Origin: an uncultured Streptococcus sp.
GTDB lineage: Bacteria > Bacillota > Bacilli > Lactobacillales > Streptococcaceae
Assembly (NCBI GenBank): GCA_934215455.1
Contig: CAKPZX010000017.1
Span: forward strand, 1 to 33,081
Direction: 5' to 3'
DNA: 33,081 nucleotides
How positions within the stretch are numbered: position 1 is the stretch's first letter; each line of letters opens with the position of its first letter. The translations under genes and the position numbers were made by a program. The notes below the pieces were generated by a model that saw nothing but the letters and a program-made list of their open reading frames with translations, had not been told where the DNA came from and made no database searches. Positions 8,459-17,032 of this stretch are shown here, piece after piece.

Positions 8459-8512
8459 AAAAACAACCAGAAAAGAATCAGTTCCCAACTAGTTCTTCTC
8501 TGGTTGTTTTTT
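8459..8512 (-). terminator. Terminator of sdpR-sdpI
   Basis: AAAAACAACCAGA and TCTGGTTGTTTTT form a long stem whose arms carry A- and T-runs, so it can work in both directions. It begins just after the sdpI stop. Confidence 0.8.
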
Positions 8513-8515
8513 ATA

Positions 8516-9151
8516 CTAACGATTTTTCCGACTTAATTGATAAGAGTACATCATAGGGATAAACACAATGGCGAGGATGACCAGCACCAATACATAAGAA
8601 AGCGCGAATTGAAGGCCTGCTTCAAGCAGAAGGATCAAACCTCCGAGGACCCACAACTTCCCTGCCAAGCGATGGGTTTTGTGCCAGTTATCTTCACTCT
8701 GCAATGTCCAAGGCAGACGGATCCCAACCGTGTGGTTCACTTTTAGCTTAGGCATGTAATTGCCCATGATTACAAAGATGAGGCCTAGCAACACCGAAAC
8801 AAAAACAGATGGATTGGTAGTAGATCCTAGCGCCTTGCTATAGATGAGATAGAAGATACTTAAGGAAACAATTGGAGTCAACCAGTAAATCGCTCTGATC
8901 ATTTTTTCATTCATAGCGCTATTCTTAGAATCGCGACCGATCATAAAGATCACAAACAGATGCACCATGAGATCGAAAATAGGAAGACCAAACACAACCA
9001 GGGGTTTCGATTGGAAGTTATTGGCCTGGCCAGCAAAATTGAAGTGAATCGGGATTTGGTTAGGCAATTGCGACCAAATCATCAGCCCCCAAAGCATGGG
9101 GAAAAGGATCACCATAGAAGTTAATAGCAATAGTTTTTTATTCGTTTTCAT
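8516..9151 (-). CDS. sdpI: SdpI-family membrane protein
   Basis: The 211-residue protein carries the DUF1648 signature near the N-terminus (LPNQIPIHFNFAGQANNF) and an SdpI domain with GNYMPKLKVNHTVGIRLPWT and W-HKTHRLAGKLW further on. Six membrane segments are visible. In B. subtilis, SdpI gives immunity to the SdpC killing peptide and sequesters the repressor SdpR. The start overlaps sdpR by 14 bases and has AAAGGAG nine bases upstream. No sdpC-like toxin gene is present, so it may protect against toxins made by others or act in envelope sensing. Confidence 0.88.
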   Translation of the reverse strand: MKTNKKLLLLTSMVILFPMLWGLMIWSQLPNQIPIHFNFAGQANNFQSKPLVVFGLPIFDLMVHLFVIFMIGRDSKNSAMNEKMIRAIYWLTPIVSLSIFYLIYSKALGSTTNPSVFVSVLLGLIFVIMGNYMPKLKVNHTVGIRLPWTLQSEDNWHKTHRLAGKLWVLGGLILLLEAGLQFALSYVLVLVILAIVFIPMMYSYQLSRKNR

Positions 9152-9419
9152 CAGTAGAGTCTCCTTTCAAATCAACGAGCCAGACCATTAAATCCTCCAA
9201 GACAGAAGTATTGAGTTCATAGTAGATAAAATTCTTCTCTTTTTCCTCTCGAATTAAATCTGCCTGCTTGAGGAGGCTTAAATGATGGGAAATGGTCGCT
9301 CCTGCTACATCAAAGTGGCCAGCGATATCTCCCGCAGATAATTTCCCCGCCTTTAGCAGTTCTAAGATACTTCTTCTTATCGGATTCGATAAAGCTTTAA
9401 ATGTTTGCGCAAAATTCAT
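9138..9419 (-). CDS. sdpR: ArsR-family repressor, SdpR type
   Basis: The 93-residue winged-helix protein begins FAQTFKALSNPIRRSILELL, which is classic for ArsR/SdpR. The recognition helix is near VAGATISHHLSLLK. No metal-binding CxC motif is present, as expected for the SdpR branch. It is first in a two-gene operon with sdpI. A strong promoter lies upstream with a perfect 12-bp inverted repeat over its -10 and start site, consistent with autorepression that SdpI relieves. Confidence 0.9.
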   Translation of the reverse strand: MNFAQTFKALSNPIRRSILELLKAGKLSAGDIAGHFDVAGATISHHLSLLKQADLIREEKEKNFIYYELNTSVLEDLMVWLVDLKGDSTDENE

Positions 9420-9433
9420 TCTCTATCTTCTCC

Positions 9434-9489
9434 AATCTATTTAGATTTCTTTCTAAATAGATTCTAGTACTTCCAGATAGATTTGTCAA
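9434..9489 (-). promoter_or_regulatory. sdpR promoter and operator
   Basis: On minus TTGACA (9489-9484), a 17-base spacer and TAGAAT (9466-9461). The arms AATCTATTTAGA (9434-9445) and TCTAAATAGATT (9452-9463) are perfectly inverted with six bases between, covering the -10 and the start site. A further half-site, ATCTAAATAG, lies upstream at about 9506-9515. This is a textbook position for an autorepressor operator. Confidence 0.85.
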
Positions 9490-9571
9490 CTCTATTTTGA
9501 AAAAAATCTAAATAGTTTCTGTTGTAAAAAAATATCAGACCTAAGACCGATTCTTATAAACAGCGTCTTTT

Positions 9572-9706
9572 CTTAAGTTTTCTTTAAGAAATTAGCCTTA
9601 TAATAAAACCATCAAATGAAGACCTCCTAACTTTGTTTGATAGAAAATCCTAAACTTTTTCATAATAATCTCCCTATAAGAGCCACCAAAACCGGTGGCT
9701 TTTTCT
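9572..9706 (+). ncRNA. CiaR-dependent csRNA gene, copy A
   Basis: A CiaR box CTTAAG-TTTTC-TTTAAG (9572-9588) is followed ten bases later by TATAAT (9599-9604). The transcript should run from about 9611 to 9706. It has a 5' stem ATCAAA/TTTGAT (9611-9616, 9636-9641), an unpaired GACCTCCT complementary to a Shine-Dalgarno, a second stretch CTTTTTCATAATAATCTCCC complementary to SD-plus-AUG regions, and a terminator GCCACC/GGTGGC with a T-run. This is the plan of streptococcal cia-dependent small RNAs, which pair with ribosome-binding regions. Known members are about 90-150 nt; this is about 96. Confidence 0.85.
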
Positions 9707-9939
9707 CTACGTACCTTAGTGAACGGTAGTGAGCTTAGGTACGTTGATGCAGTTCGAACGATAGTGAGAACTACGATCCTTATAATACTTAATGAGGTGA
9801 ACTCAGAGAGTTCAACCGAATTTAGAGATATTGATGCAGTTTGAGCGAAGCGAAAACTACGTTCCTTATTCTCTTTTCGAACGTTTATGAATTTAGGTAC
9901 ATTGATGCAGTTTAAGCAGAGCGGAAACTACATACTTTA
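9707..9939. repeat. Three intergenic repeat units
   Basis: Three units of about 70-87 bases (9707-9783, 9784-9870, 9871-9939) share the core TTAGGTACrTTGATGCAGTT or TTTAGAGATATTGATGCAGT, then GAACG- or GAGCG-containing loops and an AACTAC arm. AGTTC/GAACT and GTACCT/AGGTAC make small hairpins. Two similar units lie at 10336-10466. They surround the csRNA genes. The family is not recognised. Confidence 0.65.
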
Positions 9940-10038
9940 AAAAGAAAAAGTTATTATAAATAAAAACACAGCTTATTTGTGATGCTAGCTAATACATTTT
10001 ATCAGCCTTAAGACCGATTCTCATACACAGCGCTTTTT

Positions 10039-10173
10039 CTTAAGTTTTCTTTAAGCAAACTGCCTTATAATAAAACCATCAAATAAAGACCTCCTAACTT
10101 TGTTTGATAGAAAATCCTAAACTTTTTCATAATAATCTCCCTATAAGAGCCACCAAAACCGGTGGCTTTTTCT
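10039..10173 (+). ncRNA. CiaR-dependent csRNA gene, copy B
   Basis: This is a 467-base-shifted copy of unit A (173 aligned bases, 10001-10173, no gaps). CiaR box CTTAAG-TTTTC-TTTAAG is at 10039-10055 and TATAAT at 10066-10071. The transcript, from about 10078, differs from copy A by a single base (A at 10085 instead of G at 9618), while the flanks before it differ at around ten positions. Terminator GCCACC/GGTGGC ends at about 10171. Two near-identical csRNAs in tandem are common in this family. Confidence 0.85.
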
Positions 10174-10175
10174 AT

Positions 10176-10294
10176 GGGAGTGAGACAGAACAATTTTATA
10201 AAATTGTTAGTTGTCTCACTCCCGCACAGTTGATTAGGTATTCTTTGGAGCTATAAGAGCGAACAAAGATACCAATCAACCACTGCGTTATGCA
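10176..10294. repeat. Structured intergenic repeat, copy 2
   Basis: GGGAGTGAGAC (10176-10186) pairs with GTCTCACTCCC (10213-10223). GTTGATT..GGTAT..CTTTG (from 10229) pairs with CAAAG-ATACC-AATCAAC (to 10280). The element ends in CACTGCGT. It has the fold and anchor words of the 1-190 element in the opposite orientation, but with different stem sequences. It begins right at the T-run of csRNA copy B. Confidence 0.7.
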
Positions 10295-10335
10295 ATTGTT
10301 ACTAATCTATTTTTGTGAACCAGACCTAGTAGGGG

Positions 10336-10466
10336 CTTAGACGAACTTAGGTACATTGATGCAGTTCGAACGCTAGTGAGAACTACGGTCCTTATTCCTT
10401 TAGCGAACGTTAGTGAGCTTAGGTACGTTGACGCAGTTCGAACTATAGTGAGAACTACGTCCCTTC
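10336..10466. repeat. Two further intergenic repeat units
   Basis: Units at about 10336-10396 and 10397-10466 repeat the core CTTAGGTACrTTGAyGCAGTT, then CGAACgnTAGTGAGAACTACG. They match the three units at 9707-9939. The word GAAC..TAGTGAG recurs in each arm. Confidence 0.65.
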
Positions 10467-10506
10467 TCCTTCATTTGTACTAATACTCCAATTTATGCTC
10501 GATCTA

Positions 10507-10515
10507 TGTTATAAT
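10507..10515 (+). promoter_or_regulatory. Extended -10 promoter of the MFS gene
   Basis: TGTTATAAT stands 28 bases before the start codon. No convincing -35 is present, as is usual with an extended -10. Confidence 0.65.
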
Positions 10516-10543
10516 GAAGAGAATTTTTGTCTGAGGAGGATTT

Positions 10544-11713
10544 ATGAAAAAAACACATTCTACGCTATTCATCCCGGGCATCATTATGCTTGGGATTGTT
10601 TTACGAACACCATTTACTACGCTTCCGACGGTCTTGTCTGACATCGCTGCTGGTTTGGGGGTAGACGTGAGCTCTCTGGGACTATTGACTAGCTTACCAC
10701 TTCTCACCTTTGCCATTTTCTCACCTTTTGCGATTCAATTTGCTAAAAAGTTGGGGATTGAGCGTCTCTTTTTTCTTGTTTTAATCGCAATGACGATCGG
10801 ATCTGCCATTCGGATTATCAACCTCCCCTTCCTCTATCTGGGAACCATCTTGATTGGAGCTGGCATCGCCTTTCTCAATGTGTTGCTTCCAAGCCTGATT
10901 CAGGCGAACAGACCCCGTCAACTAGGCATTCTGACCACTTTGTACATCACTTCTATGGGGATGTCCACAGCGATCGCCTCTTCTGTCGCTGTTCCGATCA
11001 CCAAAGCCACTTCTTGGCAAGGTTTGGTCAACATCTTGACAGCCTTGTGTGCTCTTGCTTTGGTCATCTGGATTCCTAACCTTCGCTACAACCACCATCT
11101 AAAAAAGACGGCTACTACGGAATCTAGTAGCAAGTGGTATACCAATAAATATGTCTGGGCTATCATGATTTTTGGAGGCTTGCAGTCACTGCTTTTCTAC
11201 ACAAGTATGACCTGGCTTCCGACCATGGCTGTTCAAGCTGGCCTTTCAAAGGTTGAATCTGGACTACTGGCCTCCGTGTTCACCCTGATCAGTCTCCCCT
11301 TCTCCTTGACGATCCCAAGTTTAACGACACGGTTATCCGATCGCAATCGACGCTTGATGCTTGCCATTGTTGTCGGAGCAGGAATTCTAGGGGTAGCCAT
11401 GCTCTTAATCCCGACCAGTAACTTCTTCTACTGGCTGATCATCAATGCCCTGATAGGAAGTTCCGTTAGTTCGCTCTTTCCTTACCTCATGGTCGCTTTC
11501 TCCATGAAATCCAGTACTCCTGAAAAAACAGCTCAACTTTCCGGTCTTGCCCAAACAGGAGGCTACGTCTTTGCAGCCTTTGGTCCCATTCTCTTCGGCT
11601 ACAGCAAATCTCTCTTCCACTCTTGGACACCAGCTATCCTCATGCTACTGGTCTTAACCATTATCATGGCGATTGCCCTTTATCAGGTGGAAAAAGTCGA
11701 TCATATTTTATAA
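10544..11713 (+). CDS. MFS transporter, CynX/NimT-like
   Basis: The 389-residue protein has twelve membrane segments split by a hydrophilic loop near residue 190 (HHLKKTATTESSSKWYTNKY). The opening (IVLRTPFTTLPTVLSDIAAG) and the QANRPRQLGILTTLYITSMG section resemble the CynX/NimT cyanate and nitroimidazole permease branch of the major facilitator superfamily. The substrate cannot be read from sequence. GAGGAGG precedes the ATG by five bases, and the gene is monocistronic between its promoter and a terminator. Its SD-AUG-GAAAAAA start region can pair with the csRNAs encoded just upstream. Confidence 0.85.
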   Translation: MKKTHSTLFIPGIIMLGIVLRTPFTTLPTVLSDIAAGLGVDVSSLGLLTSLPLLTFAIFSPFAIQFAKKLGIERLFFLVLIAMTIGSAIRIINLPFLYLGTILIGAGIAFLNVLLPSLIQANRPRQLGILTTLYITSMGMSTAIASSVAVPITKATSWQGLVNILTALCALALVIWIPNLRYNHHLKKTATTESSSKWYTNKYVWAIMIFGGLQSLLFYTSMTWLPTMAVQAGLSKVESGLLASVFTLISLPFSLTIPSLTTRLSDRNRRLMLAIVVGAGILGVAMLLIPTSNFFYWLIINALIGSSVSSLFPYLMVAFSMKSSTPEKTAQLSGLAQTGGYVFAAFGPILFGYSKSLFHSWTPAILMLLVLTIIMAIALYQVEKVDHIL

Positions 11714-11718
11714 CCATT

Positions 11719-11752
11719 GTCCGGCTGGAAGATTCGTCTTCCGGCTTTTTTG
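11719..11752 (+). terminator. Terminator of the MFS gene
   Basis: GCtGGAAGA pairs with TCTTCCgGC around a TTCG loop and is followed by TTTTTT. Confidence 0.85.
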
Positions 11753-11760
11753 TGCACACA

Positions 11761-11789
11761 AAAAAGAACTAGGCTCTAGGCCTAGTTCA
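11761..11789 (-). terminator. Terminator of the LysM gene
   Basis: On minus GAACTAGGC pairs with GCCTAGTTC around a five-base loop, then TTTTTT. Confidence 0.85.
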
Positions 11790-11797
11790 ATGTTTTA

Positions 11798-12913
11798 TTA
11801 TCCGTTAAATGAGATATGTACGTGGTCGTTGTGGTTTGCTGTATCTCCACCACGGTCCGGCATTTGGTTCCATGTATTAGCTGGTCCGTAAATGTTATTT
11901 ACTGGCATGTAGAATTGTTGTTTCCAGATAATATATGAGATACCTGCACGGTCCATGTTATCAATCGCATACTGTGCAACTTGATCTCCAAGCTCTGAAT
12001 TTGTTGGAACCATCACGTCTACTGCAAGTCCTTTACCATGGTCTTCTGGATCCCCTTCACGGTAACCACCGATGTTTGTGATACCGAATTTCGCTGCAAT
12101 TTCTTGACGGAAAGCTTCCGCTTGAGGTTGAAGATTTGGATCAGTTGGAATAGCATTACCAGTTGTTGGAGTTGATGCTACTGGTTGCACTTCAGGTGCT
12201 GCAGCAGTTTCTACTGCTGCGGGTTGTGCTGCTGGAGCTTCTTCTGCTGGAGCAGCTGGTGTTTCTGCAGGAGCTTCTGGTTGAGCTGCTGGAGCTTCAG
12301 GAGCAGAAGCTGGGGCTGTTTCTGGGTTTTGAGTTGCAACATTGGTAGCTGGAGCACCGTAGCTTGGTGTTTCTGGAACAGCTGGTTGTGCTGGTGTTTC
12401 AGCTGCTGGTACTTCAACTACTGGAGCTTCCGCTGCTGGAGCAACTGGAACCGCTTTGTTATCTTCGTTTACTGGTTTAGACAAATCGTTGACAGCGACT
12501 GTTTGGTCATCAACTGTCACTTGGTTTGTTGTCAAGTCAGCACTTGCAACGGTTGCATCTGTCGAACCTGCTTGAGGAGTTTGGATTTCAACTGAAGTTA
12601 CTTCTTTTTGATCATTTACTGTTGTTTTCAAAACAGTACCTGGGTAGATCAAATCCATGTTGCTGATGTTGTTCAAGTTTGCCAACACATGAACATCGAT
12701 TCCAAGCGCTTCTGCGATTGAACTCAATGTATCACCATATTTGATGGTATAAGTTTGTTGGTTTTCACCGCTTTGTTGGATATCATGTTTGATTTCATCT
12801 ACTGAGCGAGCTACCCAATCTTCAAGTGTTTCTGCAGTGGCTTTTGTAAATGGAATCACTGCAAGAGCTACTGTTGAAGCGATCAAGGCTTTCGTATTAA
12901 CTTTTAATTTCAT
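11798..12913 (-). CDS. Secreted LysM cell-wall protein
   Basis: The 371-residue protein has a signal peptide with cleavage after ATA (residue 27), a LysM domain at about 54-97 (YTIKYGDTLSSIAEALGI...IYPGTVL) that binds peptidoglycan, a Pro/Ala/Glu-rich linker at about 155-255, and a C-terminal domain at about 265-371 with GNAIPTDPNLQPQAEAFRQE, HGKGLAVDVMV and HNDHVHISFNG. That C-terminal module is of the ARB_07466 type found in streptococcal wall proteins; its enzymatic activity is unproven. GAGG lies before the ATG. It is a single-gene unit with a terminator. A WalR/VicR box upstream fits the known control of LysM wall proteins by that system. Confidence 0.9.
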   Translation of the reverse strand: MKLKVNTKALIASTVALAVIPFTKATAETLEDWVARSVDEIKHDIQQSGENQQTYTIKYGDTLSSIAEALGIDVHVLANLNNISNMDLIYPGTVLKTTVNDQKEVTSVEIQTPQAGSTDATVASADLTTNQVTVDDQTVAVNDLSKPVNEDNKAVPVAPAAEAPVVEVPAAETPAQPAVPETPSYGAPATNVATQNPETAPASAPEAPAAQPEAPAETPAAPAEEAPAAQPAAVETAAAPEVQPVASTPTTGNAIPTDPNLQPQAEAFRQEIAAKFGITNIGGYREGDPEDHGKGLAVDVMVPTNSELGDQVAQYAIDNMDRAGISYIIWKQQFYMPVNNIYGPANTWNQMPDRGGDTANHNDHVHISFNG

Positions 12914-12970
12914 CTTTTATCCTCTTTTTTCTTTGTTTTTTTGCTCAAGATTTTCTTGGACAAATGAACT

Positions 12971-13087
12971 ACTATACTATCTTATCACAATTTAAAAATA
13001 ATAAAAGGCCTTTTTGGCTATTTAACAAAACTGTATTTTTCTTGTAACATTTCGTCTTTCTTGTCACATTGTTACAAACTAGTAACA
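12971..13087 (-). promoter_or_regulatory. LysM gene promoter with WalR/VicR box
   Basis: On minus TGTTAC-TAGTT-TGTAAC (13087-13071) matches the WalR/VicR consensus TGTWAH-N5-TGTWAH exactly. A candidate -10, TATAGT, is at 12976-12971 with a weak -35. The box is about 100 bases upstream of the -10, farther than usual, and additional TGTGAC and TGTTAC half-sites lie between them. Confidence 0.6.
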
Positions 13088-13123
13088 TAAAAAGAGGGTG
13101 CTGGAAGAAGAGTGCGAGGGCAC

Positions 13124-13160
13124 AAAAAAAGCCTCATCAAGGAGCGGTTCCTCGATGAGG
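13124..13160 (-). terminator. Terminator of the V-ATPase operon
   Basis: On minus CCTCATC-GAGGA pairs with TCCTT-GATGAGG around a five-base loop, then CTTTTTTT. It lies about 50 bases past ntpD. Confidence 0.85.
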
Positions 13161-13209
13161 TTCTTGTATTTTTCAAGCAATTGAACACAGCTTTTTACGG
13201 CTTTGTATC

Positions 13210-13833
13210 TTACTTCACCTTCATGATTCTGACGAGGTTGGCGCGTTCGGCTTCTTCGAGTTTCATTTCGATATAATAGATAGTCTCTTTGAGGTCTGGG
13301 ATGGTCGCATACTCGAGTCCGTTCACTCGACGGCGGGTTTTCTCGATTTCATCTGCCATGAGTTGGCAGCTTTTTTCGATTTCCGCTAACTTGAGCAAAT
13401 CTGGGAGTAGATCCCCCATTTCTTGGATGGTGCTATCCATTTGACTGTTGGAGGCGAGGTAGCTATAAACCACGTCCCCTTCATCATCTCCGTATGGATT
13501 ATCGATACGGGCATGGAGCTTGGGCACGCGCACACTCATGACATTTTCTTCCTCGATATGGAGCATCACTTCTCGCGTGGGAACGGCGAAGATTTCTTCC
13601 ACCATGAGGTCGCTCTCTAAGGACTTAGCCATTACGAAATCTTGCATATTGTCCACTAGCGCCGCCTCTACCTTTTGGCGCAGGCGATTATTCTCACGTA
13701 CAGCTTCAATAAAGCGGCGCATGAGTTCATCCCGCTTGTCCTTGAGCAACTTGTGCCCTCGGGTTGCTGTCTTGAGGCGCTCTTTGAGAATATTAAGCTC
13801 CATCCGAGTTGGTTTTACATTTAATCGTGCCAT
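13210..13833 (-). CDS. ntpD: V-type ATPase subunit D
   Basis: Subunit D is the central rotor shaft that couples the A3B3 head to the membrane ring. The 207 residues are the normal length. The N-terminus [20 protein letters not shown] and the long helices at both ends (to about 75 and from about 145) form the expected antiparallel coiled coil. It starts three bases after ntpB, with GAGG upstream, and is the last gene of the operon. The E. hirae operon continues with ntpH and ntpJ; neither follows here. Confidence 0.95.
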   Translation of the reverse strand: MARLNVKPTRMELNILKERLKTATRGHKLLKDKRDELMRRFIEAVRENNRLRQKVEAALVDNMQDFVMAKSLESDLMVEEIFAVPTREVMLHIEEENVMSVRVPKLHARIDNPYGDDEGDVVYSYLASNSQMDSTIQEMGDLLPDLLKLAEIEKSCQLMADEIEKTRRRVNGLEYATIPDLKETIYYIEMKLEEAERANLVRIMKVK

Positions 13834-13836
13834 AGG

Positions 13837-15222
13837 CTAGTCCTCTTTGTTTGGCAGATACTTGTCAATCATCTCATCCTTGATCCGTTTGAGCTCTGTT
13901 CGTGGAAGGATGGATAAGAGTTCCCAACCGAGATCCAAACTTTCCTCAATCGTCCGATTGGTGGTAAAGCCTTGATTGATGTATTCCTGCTCAAAGCGGT
14001 CCGTAAATTTAACATAGAGCTTGTCGGTATCTGACAAGGCAGACTCCCCAAGCACTACAGCCAGTTCTTTGGCTTGTTTTCCTTGGGCATAAGCCGCAAA
14101 GAGCTGGTTCATGGTCGCCGCATGGTCTTCCCGAGTCTTGCCTTCACCAGAACCCTTGTCCTTCAAACGAGAAAGGGATGGAAGAACATTGATCGGTGGG
14201 CGGTAACCACTATTGTAGAGATCGCGGGACAGAATAATCTGACCTTCGGTGATGTAGCCTGTCAAGTCAGGGATGGGGTGGGTGATGTCATCTTCTGGCA
14301 TAGAGAGGATTGGAATCTGGGTCACAGATCCTTTCTTTCCAACCAAGCGTCCTGCACGTTCGTAGAGAGTTGAGAGGTTAGTATAGAGGTAACCTGGATA
14401 GCCTCGACGACCTGGAACTTCCCGGCGGGCAGCGGATACTTCCCGAAGGGCCTCACAGTAGTTGGTCATGTCGGTCATGATGACCAAGACGTGCATGTCT
14501 TTTTCATAGGCCAAATATTCAGCAGCTGTCAAGGCGATCCGAGGAGTCGCAATCCGTTCGATAGCTGGGTCATTAGCTAGATTGATGAAGAGGACAGAGC
14601 GGTCAATGGCCCCAGTTTCCCGAAGGTCGTTCATAAAGAACTCGGCTTCTTCAAAGGTAATTCCCATAGCCGCAAAGACCACGGCGAAGTTTTCTTCCGA
14701 ATTAAGAACCGTCGCTTGACGAGCAATCTGAGCTGCCAACTCCTTGTGAGGAAGACCAGAACCTGAGAATACTGGGAGTTTTTGGCCCCGAACCAAGGTA
14801 TTCAAATGGTCAATGGCTGAGATCCCTGTCTGGATAAATTCATCTGGATAGTCCCGTGAAACAGGGTTGATGGCTTGTCCATCAATGTCCAAGTATTTCT
14901 CTGGGATAATCTCCGGACCGCCATCGATAGGTTTGCCCATCCCGTTAAAGATGCGTCCGACCATGTCTTCAGACACAGGGAGTTCTAGGGGACGTCCGGT
15001 AAAGCGGACTTTGGCTTTTTCCAAGTTGATCCCGCTAGATCCTTCAAAGAGCTGGACCATGGCCTTGTCTTCTTGGACTTCGAGGACTTGTCCCTGACGG
15101 GTCGTTCCATCATGAAGCTTGATTTCTACCAGTTCATTGTAGTGAACCCCTTCGACCCGATCGACAATCATCAAGGGACCAACAACTTCGCTGACAGTAC
15201 GGTATTCTTTAATCACGCTCAT
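13837..15222 (-). CDS. ntpB: V-type ATPase subunit B
   Basis: Subunit B is the non-catalytic nucleotide-binding-fold subunit of the A3B3 head. The 461 residues are standard. In place of a Walker A loop it has [18 protein letters not shown], as in all B subunits, and later [20 protein letters not shown]. It overlaps the end of ntpA by 14 bases and has AGGAGG upstream, so translation is coupled and A:B stoichiometry is helped. Confidence 0.97.
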   Translation of the reverse strand: MSVIKEYRTVSEVVGPLMIVDRVEGVHYNELVEIKLHDGTTRQGQVLEVQEDKAMVQLFEGSSGINLEKAKVRFTGRPLELPVSEDMVGRIFNGMGKPIDGGPEIIPEKYLDIDGQAINPVSRDYPDEFIQTGISAIDHLNTLVRGQKLPVFSGSGLPHKELAAQIARQATVLNSEENFAVVFAAMGITFEEAEFFMNDLRETGAIDRSVLFINLANDPAIERIATPRIALTAAEYLAYEKDMHVLVIMTDMTNYCEALREVSAARREVPGRRGYPGYLYTNLSTLYERAGRLVGKKGSVTQIPILSMPEDDITHPIPDLTGYITEGQIILSRDLYNSGYRPPINVLPSLSRLKDKGSGEGKTREDHAATMNQLFAAYAQGKQAKELAVVLGESALSDTDKLYVKFTDRFEQEYINQGFTTNRTIEESLDLGWELLSILPRTELKRIKDEMIDKYLPNKED

Positions 15223-16999
15223 TGTCTACTCCTCCTTTTGCGACGATTTGGTGTAGGGTTTCTACGATTTCTTCTTTCAGGGCTTGAATGGTTGCCAACT
15301 GATCCTCATGGATGAACTTGCTCCGGGCAATGCGGTCCCGAAGAGCCACGGTTCCTTCCATGATTTCTGTGAAGTAAGCTCCTAATTCTAGTGCTTTTTG
15401 ACTTTCTTGGTCAAAGGTCAAAATGTTGGTCAACAAGGCCACCTGCTTGCTGAAAGAGGTATAGGTATCGACCTCATCAAAGGCATTTTGTTGCAGGTAG
15501 TCTTCACGGATCATCTTAGCCGCATTCATGGTCAAGCGGTCTTTTTCAGACAAGGAATCTAGACCAACCAAGCGGACGATTTCTTGCAATTCACTTTCTT
15601 TTTGAAGCAAATTCATAGCGCGGGTCACTTTCTCAGACCAGCTGATTTGTTCATGTAGATCGATATAGCGACCGACTTCATCTTGGTAAAGCGAATAAGA
15701 ACTCAACCAGTTGATGGCTGGGAAGTGACGACGTTGAGCCAACTGAGCATCTAAGCCCCAGAAGACCTTGACAATCCGCAAGGTATTTTGCGTGACCGGC
15801 TCTGAAATGTCTCCACCCGGAGGAGAAACAGCACCGATGGCGGTAATCGAACCTTCACGCGCAGTGGTTCCGAGTGTCTTGACCCGACCTGCACGCTCGT
15901 AATATTCGGCGATCCGGCTACCAAGGTAGGCTGGGTAGCCTTCATCCCCTGGCATTTCTTCTAGACGACCAGACATTTCACGGAGAGCTTCTGCCCAACG
16001 CGAAGTAGAGTCCGCCATGATAGCAACGGAATAGCCCATATCACGGAAGTATTCGGCAATAGTAATCCCTGTGTAGATGGAAGCTTCCCGCGCCGCTACC
16101 GGCATGTTTGAAGTGTTGGCGATCAGAACGGTCCGTTGCATGATGGATTGACCAGTCGTTGGATCGATCAATTCTGGAAATTCATTCAGAACGTCCGTCA
16201 TTTCATTTCCACGTTCCCCACAACCAACGTAAATTACGATGTCTACATTGGCAAACTTGGCCACCTGGTGTTGCACGACTGTTTTCCCAGCTCCGAAAGG
16301 ACCCGGCACAGCTGCAGCTCCACCTTTTGTCACAGGGAAGAAGGTATCGATGACCCGTTGACCTGTGACCAAAGGTTCTACTGGAATCAGTTTTTGTGCA
16401 AAGGGACGGCCTCGACGAACCGGCCATTTTTGCATCAAAGTACCAGTAAAGAGACTGCCATCTGCCTGCTCGATCTCATAGACTGACTCTTCTACTGTGT
16501 AAGAACCTGCTGCGATCTTGGTCACACGTCCACTCACACCAAAAGGCACCATGATGCGGTGTTCCACCATATTGGTCTCTTGAACGGTACCGACGATGTC
16601 TCCTGCGACCACTTCTGTCCCTTCAGTCACGCTTGGTTCGAAGGCCCATTTGGTGTCCCGATCTAGATTTGGAACTTGCACCCCACGAACCAAGAAGTCA
16701 CTGGCAGTAACTTCTTGGAAGCGTTCCAAGGGGCGTTGGATCCCGTCAAACATCTGAGAGATCAAGCCTGGTCCCAATTCAACAGAAAGGGGAGCTCCGG
16801 TTGTTACCACCGGTTCTCCTGGACCGACTCCAGACGTTTCTTCATATACTTGGATAGAGGCTTCGTCCCGCCGCATCTCAATAATTTCGCCAATCAAACC
16901 AAGATCGCCGACCCGGCAAATGTCTTGGATATTGGCCTCCTGCATCCCTGATGCAACCACCAAGGGACCGGAAACTTTGATAATTTTTCCTTGAGTCAT
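15209..16999 (-). CDS. ntpA: V-type ATPase catalytic subunit A
   Basis: Subunit A hydrolyses ATP. The 596 residues contain the P-loop GPFGAGKT at 233-240 and the catalytic Glu262 in CGERGNEM, one residue offset from the E. hirae positions. The A-type insertion (about 115-190) that distinguishes it from F-type beta is present. AGGAGG precedes the ATG. It starts 33 bases after the GNAT gene, the only break between the head and stalk genes. Confidence 0.98.
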   Translation of the reverse strand: MTQGKIIKVSGPLVVASGMQEANIQDICRVGDLGLIGEIIEMRRDEASIQVYEETSGVGPGEPVVTTGAPLSVELGPGLISQMFDGIQRPLERFQEVTASDFLVRGVQVPNLDRDTKWAFEPSVTEGTEVVAGDIVGTVQETNMVEHRIMVPFGVSGRVTKIAAGSYTVEESVYEIEQADGSLFTGTLMQKWPVRRGRPFAQKLIPVEPLVTGQRVIDTFFPVTKGGAAAVPGPFGAGKTVVQHQVAKFANVDIVIYVGCGERGNEMTDVLNEFPELIDPTTGQSIMQRTVLIANTSNMPVAAREASIYTGITIAEYFRDMGYSVAIMADSTSRWAEALREMSGRLEEMPGDEGYPAYLGSRIAEYYERAGRVKTLGTTAREGSITAIGAVSPPGGDISEPVTQNTLRIVKVFWGLDAQLAQRRHFPAINWLSSYSLYQDEVGRYIDLHEQISWSEKVTRAMNLLQKESELQEIVRLVGLDSLSEKDRLTMNAAKMIREDYLQQNAFDEVDTYTSFSKQVALLTNILTFDQESQKALELGAYFTEIMEGTVALRDRIARSKFIHEDQLATIQALKEEIVETLHQIVAKGGVDNERD

Positions 17000-17032
17000 G
17001 TATTCCTCCTGGGAATCCTTTGTTTCTTTGTT

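Noticed and set aside
9707..10466. CRISPR array
   Set aside because: Units are unevenly spaced, diverge from each other, have no unique spacers of constant length, and no cas gene is near.
12185..12595. 136-codon plus-strand ORF rich in Cys, Trp and Ser
   Set aside because: It is the antisense reading of the Pro/Ala-rich linker of the LysM gene; the odd composition comes from that repeat.
16136..16486. 116-codon ORF opposite ntpA, and similar long antisense ORFs at 20-25 kb
   Set aside because: They are shadows of well-identified genes with no ribosome site or domain.
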